Shown: positions 15,435-24,696 of the stretch, piece after piece
Layout of the letters: each line of letters starts with the position of its first letter
Numbering within the stretch: position 1 is the first letter of the stretch
Assembly: GCF_027922425.1 (NCBI RefSeq)
Contig: NZ_BSFQ01000002.1
Coordinates: 1-64,000 of the forward strand
Direction of reading: 5' to 3'
Length of the DNA stretch: 64,000 bases
Origin: Pseudonocardia halophobica
GTDB lineage: Bacteria; Actinomycetota; Actinomycetes; Mycobacteriales; Pseudonocardiaceae
The notes under the pieces: generated by a model
What the model was told of the DNA's origin: nothing
The model's input: only the letters and a program-made list of their open reading frames with translations
The model's database searches: none
Program-made: the position numbers and the translations under genes

Positions 15435-17672
15435 GTGACGGTGCTCACCGAGGGGCCGGTCCTGCTGGCCACCAAGCTGCACCCCCCGGCGGGGCGCGGC
15501 CTCGTCCGCCGCCCCCGCCTGGTGTCGCGGCTGCGGCCGACCGAGCACCGCCTGACCGTGGTCGACGCTCCAGCGGGCTGGGGCAAGACCTCGCTGCTCG
15601 TCGACTGGATGGACACCTGCGCCGAGAGCGTCCGGGTGGCCTGGCTCGCACTGGACCCAGGGGACAACGACCCGGTCCTGTTCTGGAGTTACGTGATCAC
15701 CGCGCTCCGGGACCGTGTCCCCGAGGTGAGCGAGCAGGCCATGGCTGCGCTGCGCGCCGGCCCCCGCGCCCTGCGGGACGCGGCGCTCCCGTCGCTGCTC
15801 AACGAACTTCTGGGGGCGGACACCGCGGTCGTGCTCGTCCTCGACGACTACCACACGATCACCGATCGCATGGTCCACGAGACCGTGGCCCTGCTGATCG
15901 AGCGCCTGCCGCGGACTGCACACGTACTCGTATCCACCCGCGGCGACCCGCCACTGCCCCTGGCCCGCCTCCGAGCCGCCGGAGACCTCTCCGAGCTGCG
16001 GGCCGACGATCTGGCGTTCACCGACGCGGAGGTCGCCACGCTGCTGAAGGACGTCCACGGCCTGACGCTCGGCTCGTCGGACGTGCACCGGCTGGCCCGA
16101 CGGACCGAAGGCTGGCCGGCCGGCCTCTCGCTGGCTGCGATCTCCTTGGCCAGCCTGCCCCGAGACGCTGCCGGAGCGTTCATCGACGAGCTCATCGGGT
16201 CGGATCGCTACATCCTGGACTACCTGTGCAGCGAAGTGCTGACCCGGCTACCGGACGCGCTCCGCGACTTCGTGCTCCGCACCTCCGTCCTGCGTCGCCT
16301 GTGCCCACCGCTGTGCGAGGAGCTCACGGGCCGGGCCGATGCAGCCGCGATGCTCGACCAGGCCGAGCGCGCCGGCATCTTCGTCGCCCGGCTCGGCGGA
16401 ACCGGTCCGTGGTACCGCTATCACCGCCTGTTCCGTGAACTGCTCGAGCACGAGCTCAGCCTGGTCGAACCGGCCGCGCTCCCCGAGCTGCACCGCAAGG
16501 CGGCTGTCTGGTTCGCCGGAGCCGGCTCGGTCAGCGAGGCGATCGAGCACCTCGCGTTCGCCCAAGAACCGGGCCGGGCAGCCGATCTGGTCGCGGAGAA
16601 CTGGAACGTCGAGTTCAACGCCGGCCGGCTCGCCACGGTCGAGGCCTGGCTCGACGTCCTTCCCCCAGCCGCGGTCCGCCTCGACCCGCGGCTGTGCGCA
16701 GCTCGTGCCTGGCTCCTCCTCGACCGAGGCCAACTCGACGAGGTCGATCCCTGGCTGGCGGCCGGGGAGGCGGCCGCTGCGATCGCCGAGGACGGAGCGC
16801 CTCGGCTGGACACCCGACGTGACCTGGCCGTCCTTCGTGCCGTCCACCGTTTCAAGATCGGTGACGTGGGTGCAGCGGCGAGCACGGCCCGCCGTGTGCA
16901 GGAACTGGACTCCGGCGGACCGAGCTTCGCCAGCACCGTTGCCCACCTGCTGCTCGGGTTGACGGCCTATTGGCAGGGGCGCTTCACGGCGGCGCGACGG
17001 CCGCTCGGCGAGGCGGTGCGCCTCGCCCGGCACACCACGAACCCGCTCGCCGAGACGTATGCGCTCGGCTACCTCGCGCTGGCCGCCGTCGAGGCCGGTC
17101 AGCTGGCGGAGGCCGCACGGATCCTGCCGGTCGGTGAGGCACGGGTCGTCGACCCGGCCGTCGGCGAGCACTTCGTCGCCTGCCTTCCGCATCTCGCGCG
17201 CGCGACGCTCCTCGGAGCCACGGGTCAGCCCCAGGCCGCTGCCACGTCGGCGGCTCGTGCCGTCCAACTGGCCCGCCGCGGAGCCGGACGGCTGGAGATC
17301 GCGCTCGCCCTCGCCGTGCAGGCCAGGCTGGCCGGTCCGGACAGCGAAGCGACGGCGCTGCTTGACGACGCCGCCGCGCTGCTACGGGGCTGCCCTGATC
17401 CCGCCCGGCTCCCGAGCACGCTCGCCCAGGCGCGACGCGCCCGGCCCGGCCGGAACGCCGGCCGCGTCGAGGACGAGGAGTCAGGTCTGTCCGAGCGCGA
17501 GCGTCAACTTCTCCCCCTCCTGGCCGGCACGCTCTCCCAGCGAGAAATCGGCGCCGTGCTGCACTTGTCGCTCAACACCGTGAAGACCCACACCCGCCTG
17601 CTCTTCCGCAAGCTCGGAGTGTCGTCCCGCGGCGATGCCGTCGCCCGAGCGCGCGAAATCGGGCTGCTCTAA
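15435..17672 (+). CDS. MalT-like LuxR-family ATPase regulator
   Basis: 745 residues from GTG 15435 (GTG 15441 is an alternative). APAGWGKTSLLVDW at ~residue 45 is a Walker A loop and VVLVLDDYH a Walker B. The middle is an alpha-helical repeat region typical of MalT-type STAND regulators. The C-terminus, LSERERQLLPLLAGTLSQRE and LNTVKTHTRLLFRKLG, is the LuxR DNA-binding domain. These proteins integrate a small-molecule signal with ATP. Its place right behind a GH15 gene hints at carbohydrate sensing. Its stop codon overlaps the stop of the convergent sigma-factor gene. Confidence 0.88.
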   Translation: MTVLTEGPVLLATKLHPPAGRGLVRRPRLVSRLRPTEHRLTVVDAPAGWGKTSLLVDWMDTCAESVRVAWLALDPGDNDPVLFWSYVITALRDRVPEVSEQAMAALRAGPRALRDAALPSLLNELLGADTAVVLVLDDYHTITDRMVHETVALLIERLPRTAHVLVSTRGDPPLPLARLRAAGDLSELRADDLAFTDAEVATLLKDVHGLTLGSSDVHRLARRTEGWPAGLSLAAISLASLPRDAAGAFIDELIGSDRYILDYLCSEVLTRLPDALRDFVLRTSVLRRLCPPLCEELTGRADAAAMLDQAERAGIFVARLGGTGPWYRYHRLFRELLEHELSLVEPAALPELHRKAAVWFAGAGSVSEAIEHLAFAQEPGRAADLVAENWNVEFNAGRLATVEAWLDVLPPAAVRLDPRLCAARAWLLLDRGQLDEVDPWLAAGEAAAAIAEDGAPRLDTRRDLAVLRAVHRFKIGDVGAAASTARRVQELDSGGPSFASTVAHLLLGLTAYWQGRFTAARRPLGEAVRLARHTTNPLAETYALGYLALAAVEAGQLAEAARILPVGEARVVDPAVGEHFVACLPHLARATLLGATGQPQAAATSAARAVQLARRGAGRLEIALALAVQARLAGPDSEATALLDDAAALLRGCPDPARLPSTLAQARRARPGRNAGRVEDEESGLSERERQLLPLLAGTLSQREIGAVLHLSLNTVKTHTRLLFRKLGVSSRGDAVARAREIGLL

Positions 17673-18271
17673 CTGAGGCGTCCGGCCAACAGACCTCGCA
17701 ACCGGACGCGCCCGCGGTGCAGCAGAACCCGCTGGTTCCCCGGCGAGATGCCGAGCGCCTCGCACACCTCACCGGCCTCCCACCCTTCGACGTCTCGCAG
17801 GGTCACGACGATCTGCTGGCGCTCGGGGAGCGACCGCAGCGCGCGTCCGATCGCCCCCGCCACCTCCGCCGCGAGTAGGCGGCACTCCGGCTCGCCGTCG
17901 GCGCCGTCGGTGACGAACTCGTCCCACCACTCGGCGTCCGCAGCCACGCTCGACCACGGCACGGTCCGGCGTTCCCGCCCCCCTCTCGTACGGGCGATGT
18001 TGACCAGGATCCGCATCAGCCACGTCTTGAAACTGGAGCGGCCCTCGAACCGGCCGACATGGCGCAGCACGGCGATCCAGGTGTCCTGGACCACGTCCTC
18101 GGCAGCCGCGCGGTCTCGCACGTACGCGGCAGCCACTCGCAGCATGAGCGGCGTGTAGCGGCGGACGAGGACGAGGTAGGCGTCCTCGTCGCGGGCAGCC
18201 AGCCCCTCGACGAGGCACGCATCCGGCACCTCAGCGGTGAGCGGGAAATCCAGCGAGACGGTGACCGACAT
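17669..18271 (-). CDS. ECF-type RNA polymerase sigma factor
   Basis: 200 residues, ATG 18271 with GGAGG. Region 2: DAYLVLVRRYTPLMLRVAAA and AAEDVVQDTWIAVLRHVGRF; region 4: LRSLPERQQIVVTLRDVEGW and EVCEALGISPGNQRVLLHRG with a final Arg-rich helix. No anti-sigma factor gene is adjacent. The TAG stop uses bases 17671-17669 and overlaps the TAA of the convergent LuxR gene, so the two mRNAs overlap tail to tail. Confidence 0.9.
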   Translation of the reverse strand: MSVTVSLDFPLTAEVPDACLVEGLAARDEDAYLVLVRRYTPLMLRVAAAYVRDRAAAEDVVQDTWIAVLRHVGRFEGRSSFKTWLMRILVNIARTRGGRERRTVPWSSVAADAEWWDEFVTDGADGEPECRLLAAEVAGAIGRALRSLPERQQIVVTLRDVEGWEAGEVCEALGISPGNQRVLLHRGRVRLRGLLAGRLS

Positions 18272-18493
18272 CGATGACCTCCGGCGCAGCTCCTGGCCAC
18301 CGAGCCTGCAGGCCGAGGCGATCGGAGTCAGCGTCGGGCGACGCTCTCACCCGGGTGAAGCGGGGAGGTGACGACTCGTTCGTCCGCACATTGCCGACCA
18401 CCGTGCGGCTCCACCTCGTGCCGAAGGACGCGGCGGATTACGTACTGGGGACATCGACGGCACATGCACGGGCTGATCCCTAGCGTGGGCCCT
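18272..18493. promoter_or_regulatory. Divergent promoter region, sigma factor and membrane protein
   Basis: 222 bases separate the starts of two divergent genes and should hold promoters for both. I see no clear palindrome or riboswitch. ATG and GTG codons in frame with the membrane protein occur at 18464 and 18485, so the leader of that gene may be very short. Confidence 0.4.
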
Positions 18494-19810
18494 GTGACCA
18501 GGACCGAGGCGCGCCGCGGCGATGTCGTCGCGGTGTCCGCGGCGGTGGTGTTGGTGCTGGTCGCAGCCGTGGTCGGGCGGTGGCTGCTCGCGGCGGGGGT
18601 CGACATCTTCCTGGGCTGGCCGCCGCTGTTGGCGGAGTGGCTCCCGCACGTCGGACCCGGGACCCCGGCCGCTGTGGTCGTGGCCGTCGCCGTGGCAGCC
18701 TGGGGTCCGGGCCTCGCCGGCCGAGCGGTGTGGCGTCCGCTGCTGTGGACCGCGTGGGCGGCCGCGTCGGCGTGGACCCTGAGCCTCGCGTTGGTCGACG
18801 GCTGGCAGCGGGGCGTGGTCGCGCGGCTCTCGAGCAGTCAGGAGTACCTGCACGACGTGCCGCGAGTGACGTCGGTAGGGGCGATGCTGCGGGAGTTCGC
18901 CGACCACATCCTCACGACACAGGTCGACCCGGCGCAGACCTGGTTCTGGACGACGCACGTCGGCGGGCACCCGCCCGGGGCGTTCCTGCTGTTCGTGTGG
19001 CTGGACCGGCTCGGCCTCGACGGCGGCGGACCGGCCGGGATCGTGGTGATCCTGGCCGGCTCGTCCGCCTGCGCCGCGGTCGCGGTCACGCTGCGCGGCG
19101 TGGGGCAGGAGGACCTGGCACGGCGCGTACTGCCCTTCTCGGTGCTGTTCCCGGGCGCAGTGTGGGTGGGGGTCTCGGCCGACGGCCTGTTCGCGGCCTG
19201 GCTCACCTGGGGGGTTGCGCTGGTCGCGGTGGCGGCCTCGCTGCGCGGTGTCCGGGGCGATCTCCTCGCGCTGGCGGCGGGGCTCCTGCTCGGGTACGCG
19301 CTGTACCTGTCCTACGGGCTGGTGCTGGGGGGCCTGTTCCCCGTCGCGGTCCTCGCGGCGACGCGCCGGTGGCGTGTGCTCGCCGGCGCACTCGCAGGCG
19401 TGGTGGTCGTGGTCGCAGCCTTCACCGCTGCCGGGTTCTGGTGGGTCAAGGGCTATGAGCACGTGCGAGTGATCTACGCGGCGAGCATCGCTGCGAGCCG
19501 TCCCTACTCCTACTTCGTGTGGGCGGACCTCGCGGCGGTCGCGTTCGCGCTCGGCCCGGCCGTGGTGGCGGCGCTGCACCGGATCTCCGCGCTGCCGCGG
19601 CCGGCGGCGTTCCTCGTCCTCGCGGCGCTCGGGGCGATCGTGCTGGCCGACCTTTCGGGCATGTCGAAGGCCGAGGTGGAGCGGATCTGGCTGCCCTTCG
19701 CAGTCTGGGCGGTGGTGGGATGCGGGGCGCTTTCGCATCCTCGGCGGTGGCTGGTGGCCCAGGCTGTCCTGGCGTTGGCCGTCAACCACCTGCTGCTGAC
19801 CGTCTGGTGA
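18494..19810 (+). CDS. Multi-pass membrane protein, GT-C glycosyltransferase-like
   Basis: 438 residues from GTG 18494 with 10-12 hydrophobic helices. The luminal segment WFWTTHVGGHPPGAFLLFVW contains the GHPPG motif found in actinobacterial polyprenyl-phosphate-dependent mannosyltransferase-like proteins, which transfer sugars outside the membrane. A late loop, LADLSGMSKAEVERIWLPF, is also conserved in that group from memory. The start is uncertain. Its 3' end overlaps the convergent small membrane protein gene by 29 bases. The acceptor is unknown. Confidence 0.65.
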   Translation: MTRTEARRGDVVAVSAAVVLVLVAAVVGRWLLAAGVDIFLGWPPLLAEWLPHVGPGTPAAVVVAVAVAAWGPGLAGRAVWRPLLWTAWAAASAWTLSLALVDGWQRGVVARLSSSQEYLHDVPRVTSVGAMLREFADHILTTQVDPAQTWFWTTHVGGHPPGAFLLFVWLDRLGLDGGGPAGIVVILAGSSACAAVAVTLRGVGQEDLARRVLPFSVLFPGAVWVGVSADGLFAAWLTWGVALVAVAASLRGVRGDLLALAAGLLLGYALYLSYGLVLGGLFPVAVLAATRRWRVLAGALAGVVVVVAAFTAAGFWWVKGYEHVRVIYAASIAASRPYSYFVWADLAAVAFALGPAVVAALHRISALPRPAAFLVLAALGAIVLADLSGMSKAEVERIWLPFAVWAVVGCGALSHPRRWLVAQAVLALAVNHLLLTVW

Positions 19811-20216
19811 CCCGCACGACCCAGACCAGGGCGGACGCTCCGGCCATCGCGAGCACGAGCCACAGCCAGCGGATCAGGTAGGGGGCCTGGTCGAGGCCGG
19901 TCGCGCCGAGGTGGACGGGCCCGCCCTGCCGGATAATCCCGGGCAGGAAGACGAGCAGCGTGAGCCCGGCGCCGAGCAGCGGGACCCGGACGTGGTTCAC
20001 CAGCGGCACCGGGGCCGCCGGCAGGTGCACGAGCATCCGGTCGACCGCGGCGTACAGGGGGAACAGGACGAGATCGTGGAGAAGCAGCGCCCCGGCGAAC
20101 CAGGCGAGCATCCAGGGGATCGACGGGTGCAGCGACGGGTCCCGCACCACGATCGTCGCCGCGTACGCACCCAGCGCCAGGCAGGCCAGCACTCCCGCGG
20201 CGCGCAGCCCGGTCAT
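19782..20216 (-). CDS. Small integral membrane protein linked to the molybdopterin oxidoreductase
   Basis: 144 residues from ATG 20216, which overlaps the stop of the upstream gene as ATGA. Four hydrophobic segments: AGVLACLALGAYAATIVV, SIPWMLAWFAGALLLHDLVL, VPLLGAGLTLLVFLPGII and IRWLWLVLAMAGASALVWVV. I do not recognise a named family. The strict coupling suggests it works with the molybdopterin protein, perhaps as a membrane partner or assembly factor. Confidence 0.65.
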   Translation of the reverse strand: MTGLRAAGVLACLALGAYAATIVVRDPSLHPSIPWMLAWFAGALLLHDLVLFPLYAAVDRMLVHLPAAPVPLVNHVRVPLLGAGLTLLVFLPGIIRQGGPVHLGATGLDQAPYLIRWLWLVLAMAGASALVWVVRVTRRSAAGG

Positions 20217-21421
20217 GGCCGCGGCCCGCTCGTGGTGAAGTCGATCGAGCGGACCCACTTCGTGCAGTGCACGCCCGGCAGCGCCGGAACGATCACCCGG
20301 GCCGGGAAGCCGTGGTCCGGGCTGAGGTCGGCGCCGTTCACGCGCAACGCGAGGAGGGCGTCGGGGTCGCGCACCTGCGCCCCGGTCAGGGTCGCCCGGG
20401 CGAACGGGCCTACCTCCACGGACGACACGAGCGCGCTCGTCGGTGCGGGCACCCCGGCCAGCGCGGCGAGGTCGCGCAGCCGCACGCCGCTCCAGGTCTG
20501 CTGGGTCGACCAGCCCTCGACGCAGGCGATCGGCAGGGCAGCGGTGTGCTGCGGCAGCGCGATGAGCTGCGCCCGGGTGAGCCGCAGCGAGCCGAGCTCG
20601 AGCCGCCAGCCCGCGCTCACGGCGGCCGGGGCGATGCCGGACGCGGCGAAGGTGCGGTTCACGGGGAAGTCCCCCGGCAGGGTCCGCCCGCGGGGCAGGA
20701 GCAGGGCGGTGGCGCGGAGCGGCCCGTCGACGGTCTGGCCGATGGTCATGCCGGCGAGCAGCAGCGATCCGCCGGCGACGAGGGCGAGAGCGCCGCGTCG
20801 GCTGAGCGTCGGCGGCTCCGGTTCGGGGGCGACGAGGTCACCGGGTGGCTCGGACCGGGTCTGCGCGAGCGGAGTACGCAGCTCGGTCCGGAAGGAGCGG
20901 GAGCGGAGCCCGCGCGTCATGGCCGGGAGCTTGAGGGCGACGTGCAGGACGAAGCCGGCGACGAACACCCAGGCCCCGGTGTAGTGGGCGGCGTAGAAGC
21001 TGAACCCGAACACGTAGTCGTACTGGATGTTCAGCAGCCCGGTGACGATCTCGAACAGGATCCCGCCGACCAGGAGCACCAGCGTGGCGCGCTCGGCGGC
21101 CCTGAGCGGGTTGCGGGGGAGGGCGGTGAACAGCTTCGGGATCACCGACCACAGCTTCGCCAGTACCACCGGGACCAGCACGATTCCCAGGCCGACGTGC
21201 AGTCCCTGGGTGAGCCGGAAGAGCCAGGACGGCCGCGTCGGCCAGCCGAGGAGCGGGAGGTGCAGGGCCCCGACGTCGGCCGGGATCGTCTGTCCGGGAC
21301 CGTAGGCGACCCAGTCGAGCAGCCCGGTCACGATCACCAGAGGGAGTGCGCACAGCAGCACGAGCCCCAGCACCGACGTCAGCCACGGGCCCCGGATCGG
21401 GCTCCGCCAACGGATCCGCAT
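20213..21421 (-). CDS. Membrane-anchored sulfite-oxidase-like molybdopterin oxidoreductase
   Basis: 402 residues. The N-terminal ~180 residues contain four membrane helices of cytochrome b561 type, with spaced His residues in LTQGLHVGLG and FYAAHYTGAW, FVLHVALKL. After a further helix (LALVAGGSLLLAGMTIGQ) comes an extracytoplasmic sulfite-oxidase fold; IACVEGWSTQQTW holds the Cys that ligates Mo in this family and HGFPARVIVP is the second conserved segment. It may pass electrons from an oxidised substrate directly to the membrane chain. It is divergent from the response regulator at 21544, which may control it. Confidence 0.82.
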   Translation of the reverse strand: MRIRWRSPIRGPWLTSVLGLVLLCALPLVIVTGLLDWVAYGPGQTIPADVGALHLPLLGWPTRPSWLFRLTQGLHVGLGIVLVPVVLAKLWSVIPKLFTALPRNPLRAAERATLVLLVGGILFEIVTGLLNIQYDYVFGFSFYAAHYTGAWVFVAGFVLHVALKLPAMTRGLRSRSFRTELRTPLAQTRSEPPGDLVAPEPEPPTLSRRGALALVAGGSLLLAGMTIGQTVDGPLRATALLLPRGRTLPGDFPVNRTFAASGIAPAAVSAGWRLELGSLRLTRAQLIALPQHTAALPIACVEGWSTQQTWSGVRLRDLAALAGVPAPTSALVSSVEVGPFARATLTGAQVRDPDALLALRVNGADLSPDHGFPARVIVPALPGVHCTKWVRSIDFTTSGPRP

Positions 21422-21472
21422 GGCCGGCGACGCTAGGCCGGGTAGGCCCGCCGCGCGGGTGCTGCGGGGAAT

Positions 21473-21500
21473 CGGTAAGCAGCTCGTCAGACCCTTACCG
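21473..21500. promoter_or_regulatory. Inverted repeat in the divergent oxidoreductase/response-regulator promoter
   Basis: TCGGTAAG (21472-21479) and CTTACCGA (21494-21501) are inverted arms around 14 bases. Inside, GGTAAG and CGTCAG are spaced 11 bases apart, as OmpR-type regulators prefer. The place, between the divergent genes at 21421 and 21544, suits autoregulation by the response regulator. Inferred only. Confidence 0.4.
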
Positions 21501-21543
21501 ACCGGTGACGAACCGGTCCGGGAGAGCGCGTTCGGGGACTACC

Positions 21544-22242
21544 GTGAGCCGTGTGTGCGCCCGTGTCCTCGTGGTGGACGACGACGAGACCGTCCGTGAC
21601 GTCGTCGGCCGTTACCTCGGCGCCGCGGGGCATCGCGTGGCACTCGCGGCGGACGGCCCGGGCGCGCTGCGGGCGGCCCGGACCACACCGCCCGATGTCG
21701 TGGTGCTGGATCTGATGCTGCCCGGGCTCGGGGGTCTGGAGGTCTGCCGGGCCCTGCGCGCCGACGGCGACCTCCCGCCGATCGTCATGCTCACCGCGCT
21801 CGGCGAGGAGGACGACCGACTGCTCGGTCTGGAGCTGGGCGCCGACGACTACGTCACCAAGCCCTTCAGCCCGCGGGAGCTGGTGCTGCGGGTGGGCTCC
21901 ATCCTGCGTCGGACCGGCACGGCCTCTGCCGGGGCCGGCCCCGTGCTGGTCGACGGGGGACTCCGGGTGGATCCGGCGGCCCGCAGCGCAGTGCTCGACG
22001 GTCACCAGCTGGCCCTCACGGCCCGGGAGTTCGACCTGCTGGCATTCCTGCTGGCCCACCCCGGGCAGGCCTTCACCCGCGAGGAGCTGCTCGCCCGGGT
22101 GTGGGGGTGGGAGTTCGGCGACCGCTCCACCGTCACCGTCCACGTACGCCGGCTGCGGGAGAAGGTGGAGACCGATCCGACGGCGCCCCGGCGGATCGCG
22201 ACGATCTGGGGCACCGGCTACCGCTACGACCGCGAGAGCTGA
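21544..22242 (+). CDS. OmpR/PhoB-type response regulator
   Basis: 232 residues from GTG 21544. Receiver: acidic VVDDDE at the N-terminus, phosphoacceptor Asp in VVLDLMLPG, Thr in IVMLTALGE and Lys in [12 protein letters not shown]-terminal winged helix: [49 protein letters not shown]. The kinase gene follows 2 bases after the stop. It binds DNA as a dimer at direct repeats; likely targets are its own promoter and the divergent molybdopterin gene. Confidence 0.92.
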   Translation: MSRVCARVLVVDDDETVRDVVGRYLGAAGHRVALAADGPGALRAARTTPPDVVVLDLMLPGLGGLEVCRALRADGDLPPIVMLTALGEEDDRLLGLELGADDYVTKPFSPRELVLRVGSILRRTGTASAGAGPVLVDGGLRVDPAARSAVLDGHQLALTAREFDLLAFLLAHPGQAFTREELLARVWGWEFGDRSTVTVHVRRLREKVETDPTAPRRIATIWGTGYRYDRES

Positions 22243-22244
22243 CC

Positions 22245-23303
22245 GTGCTCACCGAGCTCGCCCGGGCGGTACCGCTGGCGCTGCTGTTCGCCTTGCCCGT
22301 CACGGTCGTCGGCGGGTTGCTGCTGCATCGGATGCGGCGGCGGTCGATCACGGCGGCGATGACGACGCTGGCGCTGGTCCCGCTGGCGGCGGCGCTCGGC
22401 GGTGTGGTCGGGGTGAGCGGGCTGATGTACACCCCGCAGCTGGTCGGGACGATCGCGGTGTGCGTGGTGGTCGGGCTGGTCACGGTGCCCGTGGCGTGGT
22501 GGCTCGGCAGCCGCTTCGCGCGGGAGGCGCTCTGGCAGCGGGAGGCGAGCGCCGCGGAGCTGGAGACGGTGCGACGGGGCGAGCGGGCGCGCCGCGAGCT
22601 GGTCGCGTGGATGAGCCACGACCTGCGCTCGCCGCTCGCCGGGATCCGTGCCATGACCGATGCCCTGGCCGACGGGGTGGTGCGCGAGCCGGCCGAGGTC
22701 GAGGACTACCTCGGACGGATCCGCCGCGAGTCGAACCGGATGGCCGGCATGGTCGAGGACCTCTTCCAGCTGTCCCGCGCCACCTCGGCGGGCCTGACAC
22801 TACGGCTCGTCCCGGTGGCGCTCGGAGAGCTGGTCTCCGACGCCGTCGCCGCCGAGGCGCCCGCGGCCGAGGCGGCCGGGGTGCGGATCGTCGCGGAGGA
22901 CCCGGAGGGCTGGCCGGTGGTGCACGGCAGCGACGCCGAGCTGACCCGCGCCATCCGGAACCTGTTGACCAACGCCATCCGGCACACTCCCGCGGGCGGC
23001 CGGGTCGTGCTCTCCGGCGGGATGCGCGAGGGCCGCGTCCGGCTGGGAGTCCTGGACGGCTGCGGCGGCATTCCCGCGGAGGACCTGGACCGGGTGTTCG
23101 ACGTCGGGTTCCGCGGCAGCGCCGCCCGGACCCCTCGGGAGGGGCCGGGAGCCGGTCTGGGGCTGGCGATCGCGCGGGCCTTCGCCGAGGCGCACGGCGG
23201 AAGCCTCGAGGTGCGCAACCACGGTCCCGGCTGCCTGTTCGAGCTGTCACTGCCGGGGCTGCGACTCGAGCCGGTCCCGCCGCACGCGGTAGCCCAGGCC
23301 TGA
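22245..23303 (+). CDS. Sensor histidine kinase
   Basis: 352 residues from GTG 22245. Two membrane helix pairs fill residues ~8-90 ([38 protein letters not shown]), with almost no extracytoplasmic domain. The phosphoacceptor His is in [17 protein letters not shown] box in [12 protein letters not shown] boxes in [17 protein letters not shown] and [12 protein letters not shown]. The short sensor part suggests sensing inside or within the membrane. Partner of the regulator just upstream; it converges with the methyltransferase operon 9 bases later. Confidence 0.9.
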   Translation: MLTELARAVPLALLFALPVTVVGGLLLHRMRRRSITAAMTTLALVPLAAALGGVVGVSGLMYTPQLVGTIAVCVVVGLVTVPVAWWLGSRFAREALWQREASAAELETVRRGERARRELVAWMSHDLRSPLAGIRAMTDALADGVVREPAEVEDYLGRIRRESNRMAGMVEDLFQLSRATSAGLTLRLVPVALGELVSDAVAAEAPAAEAAGVRIVAEDPEGWPVVHGSDAELTRAIRNLLTNAIRHTPAGGRVVLSGGMREGRVRLGVLDGCGGIPAEDLDRVFDVGFRGSAARTPREGPGAGLGLAIARAFAEAHGGSLEVRNHGPGCLFELSLPGLRLEPVPPHAVAQA

Positions 23304-23311
23304 CCGGGCCC

Positions 23312-23959
23312 TCAACCGACGACCGGGCTGAGCTCCACGAACGTCCGACCACCCGCCGTTGCCGAGCAGGCGGTCGGGATGAGGCCGGCGGTCCCGGCCA
23401 GGGCGCACAACGCCTCGGCGCCGACGCACGCCCACGGCACGGCGGCACCCACACGGCGTCGCGCGGAACCGGATACCTGAGCCGTGCCGGACCAGAACTC
23501 GCGCGGCTCGGGACCGGCCTCGACCAGCGCGGTCCCGCCCGGCACGAGCAGGGCTGCGACGCGGGCGAGCAGCCGGACGGGGTCGCCACCGATGCCGATG
23601 TTGCCGTCGGCGAGGAGCACGTGCGCCCAGGACCCCTCGTCGGGCAGGGGCCCGAAGACGTCCCGGCACACCATCGCCGCGCCCCGGCGGCGGCACAGTG
23701 CCCGGGCGACGAACGAGCTGTCCACGCCGAGCGCGGGGACGCCGCGAGCGGCGAGCGCCGCGACCAGCCGGCCAGGCCCGCAGCCCAGGTCGAGGGTCGG
23801 TCCGGTGCACCGGTCGAGGAGCCAGGCGTCGTCGGCGTCGGCGACAGCCCGCCAGCGGGCAGCGTCCAGGAGCAGCGGCCGGCCGTCGTCCCGGACGAAG
23901 CTGCGCGTGCGGCCCGTGAGCAGGGCGTCGAACGCGGCGGGGCGGAGCGCGTACGTCAC
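23312..23959 (-). CDS. Class I SAM-dependent methyltransferase
   Basis: 215 residues from GTG 23959, overlapping the upstream stop as GTGA. TLDLGCGPGRLVAALAARG is the SAM-binding motif I, DSSFVA the acidic loop at the end of beta-2 and HVLLADGNIGIGGDP motif IV region. Last gene of a minus-strand operon with two glycosyltransferase-like genes and an epimerase-like gene. The target is unknown; a sugar or lipid-linked intermediate would fit the neighbours. Confidence 0.82.
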   Translation of the reverse strand: MTYALRPAAFDALLTGRTRSFVRDDGRPLLLDAARWRAVADADDAWLLDRCTGPTLDLGCGPGRLVAALAARGVPALGVDSSFVARALCRRRGAAMVCRDVFGPLPDEGSWAHVLLADGNIGIGGDPVRLLARVAALLVPGGTALVEAGPEPREFWSGTAQVSGSARRRVGAAVPWACVGAEALCALAGTAGLIPTACSATAGGRTFVELSPVVG

Positions 23960-24696
23960 CGGGCGTCGCCGAACGACGCCGCGTGGAGAGCCTCCACGCG
24001 CTCGACGGCCCGGGCGAAGCGTGAGCCGGGAACGTCGGCGGCAACGGAGCGGGCGTCCTCCGCGGTGTCGACGTCGGTCAGCTCGGGCAGCAGGGCCACC
24101 CGCAGGCCCGCGGCGCGGAGGGCATGCAGCGTGCGTTCGCCCGTGTCGGCGCGGGACATCGGGACGTCGGCGACCGGTCCGGCCGCGCGGGGGTCGCGCA
24201 GCCCGAGCGCCCACCAGCCGCCGTCGCGCGCTGGACCGAGAACGGCGTCGGCACCCCGCAGCCGATCCACGCATTCCACCAGCAGCAGGACGTCGAGCTG
24301 GGGTGTGTCCATTCCGACCTGCAGGGTCGGGACCCCAGGACGCCGTGCGGCGGCGTCGGCGTGCGCGGCCACGATACGTTCGCCCAGACCGTCACCGCGC
24401 TGCCGAATCCGGCCGGCTCGGGCGAGCGCCCGGCGGAGCTCGACCCGCCGGGCCGCGCCGGCCAGCCGGCCCGTGAGGGCGACGAGGGTGCGTCCGCCGG
24501 GCACGGCCGCGGTCGCGTCGAGCGTGTCGAGCAGCGCGGCCGCGGCGACATCGGCCGCCTCCTCGGCCGAGGCGGGCGGGCACAGGCGCGTCTTCACGCG
24601 ACCGGGCTCCGGCGCCTTGGCCAGCACGAGCAGGGTCGCCGCCGTCCCCGCTGTCGTCGCGGCCGCTGCCGCCCCCGCCGCCGTGGTCGCCCTCAT
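23956..24696 (-). CDS. TIGR04282-family (DUF2064) glycosyltransferase-like protein
   Basis: 246 residues, ATG 24696 overlapping the preceding stop (ATGA). TLLVLAKAPEPGRVKTRLCP is the nucleotide-binding opening of the DUF2064/TIGR04282 family; VGMDTPQLD is the DTP motif and LGPARDGGWWALGLRDP the GPxxDGGY-like motif with W for Y. An N-terminal Ala-rich stretch precedes it. Members occur in arsenosugar clusters and in actinobacterial sugar operons; fold resembles nucleotidyltransferases such as CofC. Here it sits between GT2 and a methyltransferase. Confidence 0.8.
   Translation of the reverse strand: MRATTAAGAAAAATTAGTAATLLVLAKAPEPGRVKTRLCPPASAEEAADVAAAALLDTLDATAAVPGGRTLVALTGRLAGAARRVELRRALARAGRIRQRGDGLGERIVAAHADAAARRPGVPTLQVGMDTPQLDVLLLVECVDRLRGADAVLGPARDGGWWALGLRDPRAAGPVADVPMSRADTGERTLHALRAAGLRVALLPELTDVDTAEDARSVAADVPGSRFARAVERVEALHAASFGDAR

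Noticed and set aside
18328-18606. Minus-strand small ORF in the sigma-factor promoter region
   Set aside because: Cys/Thr/Arg-rich, no motif, overlaps the start of the membrane protein gene antisense.
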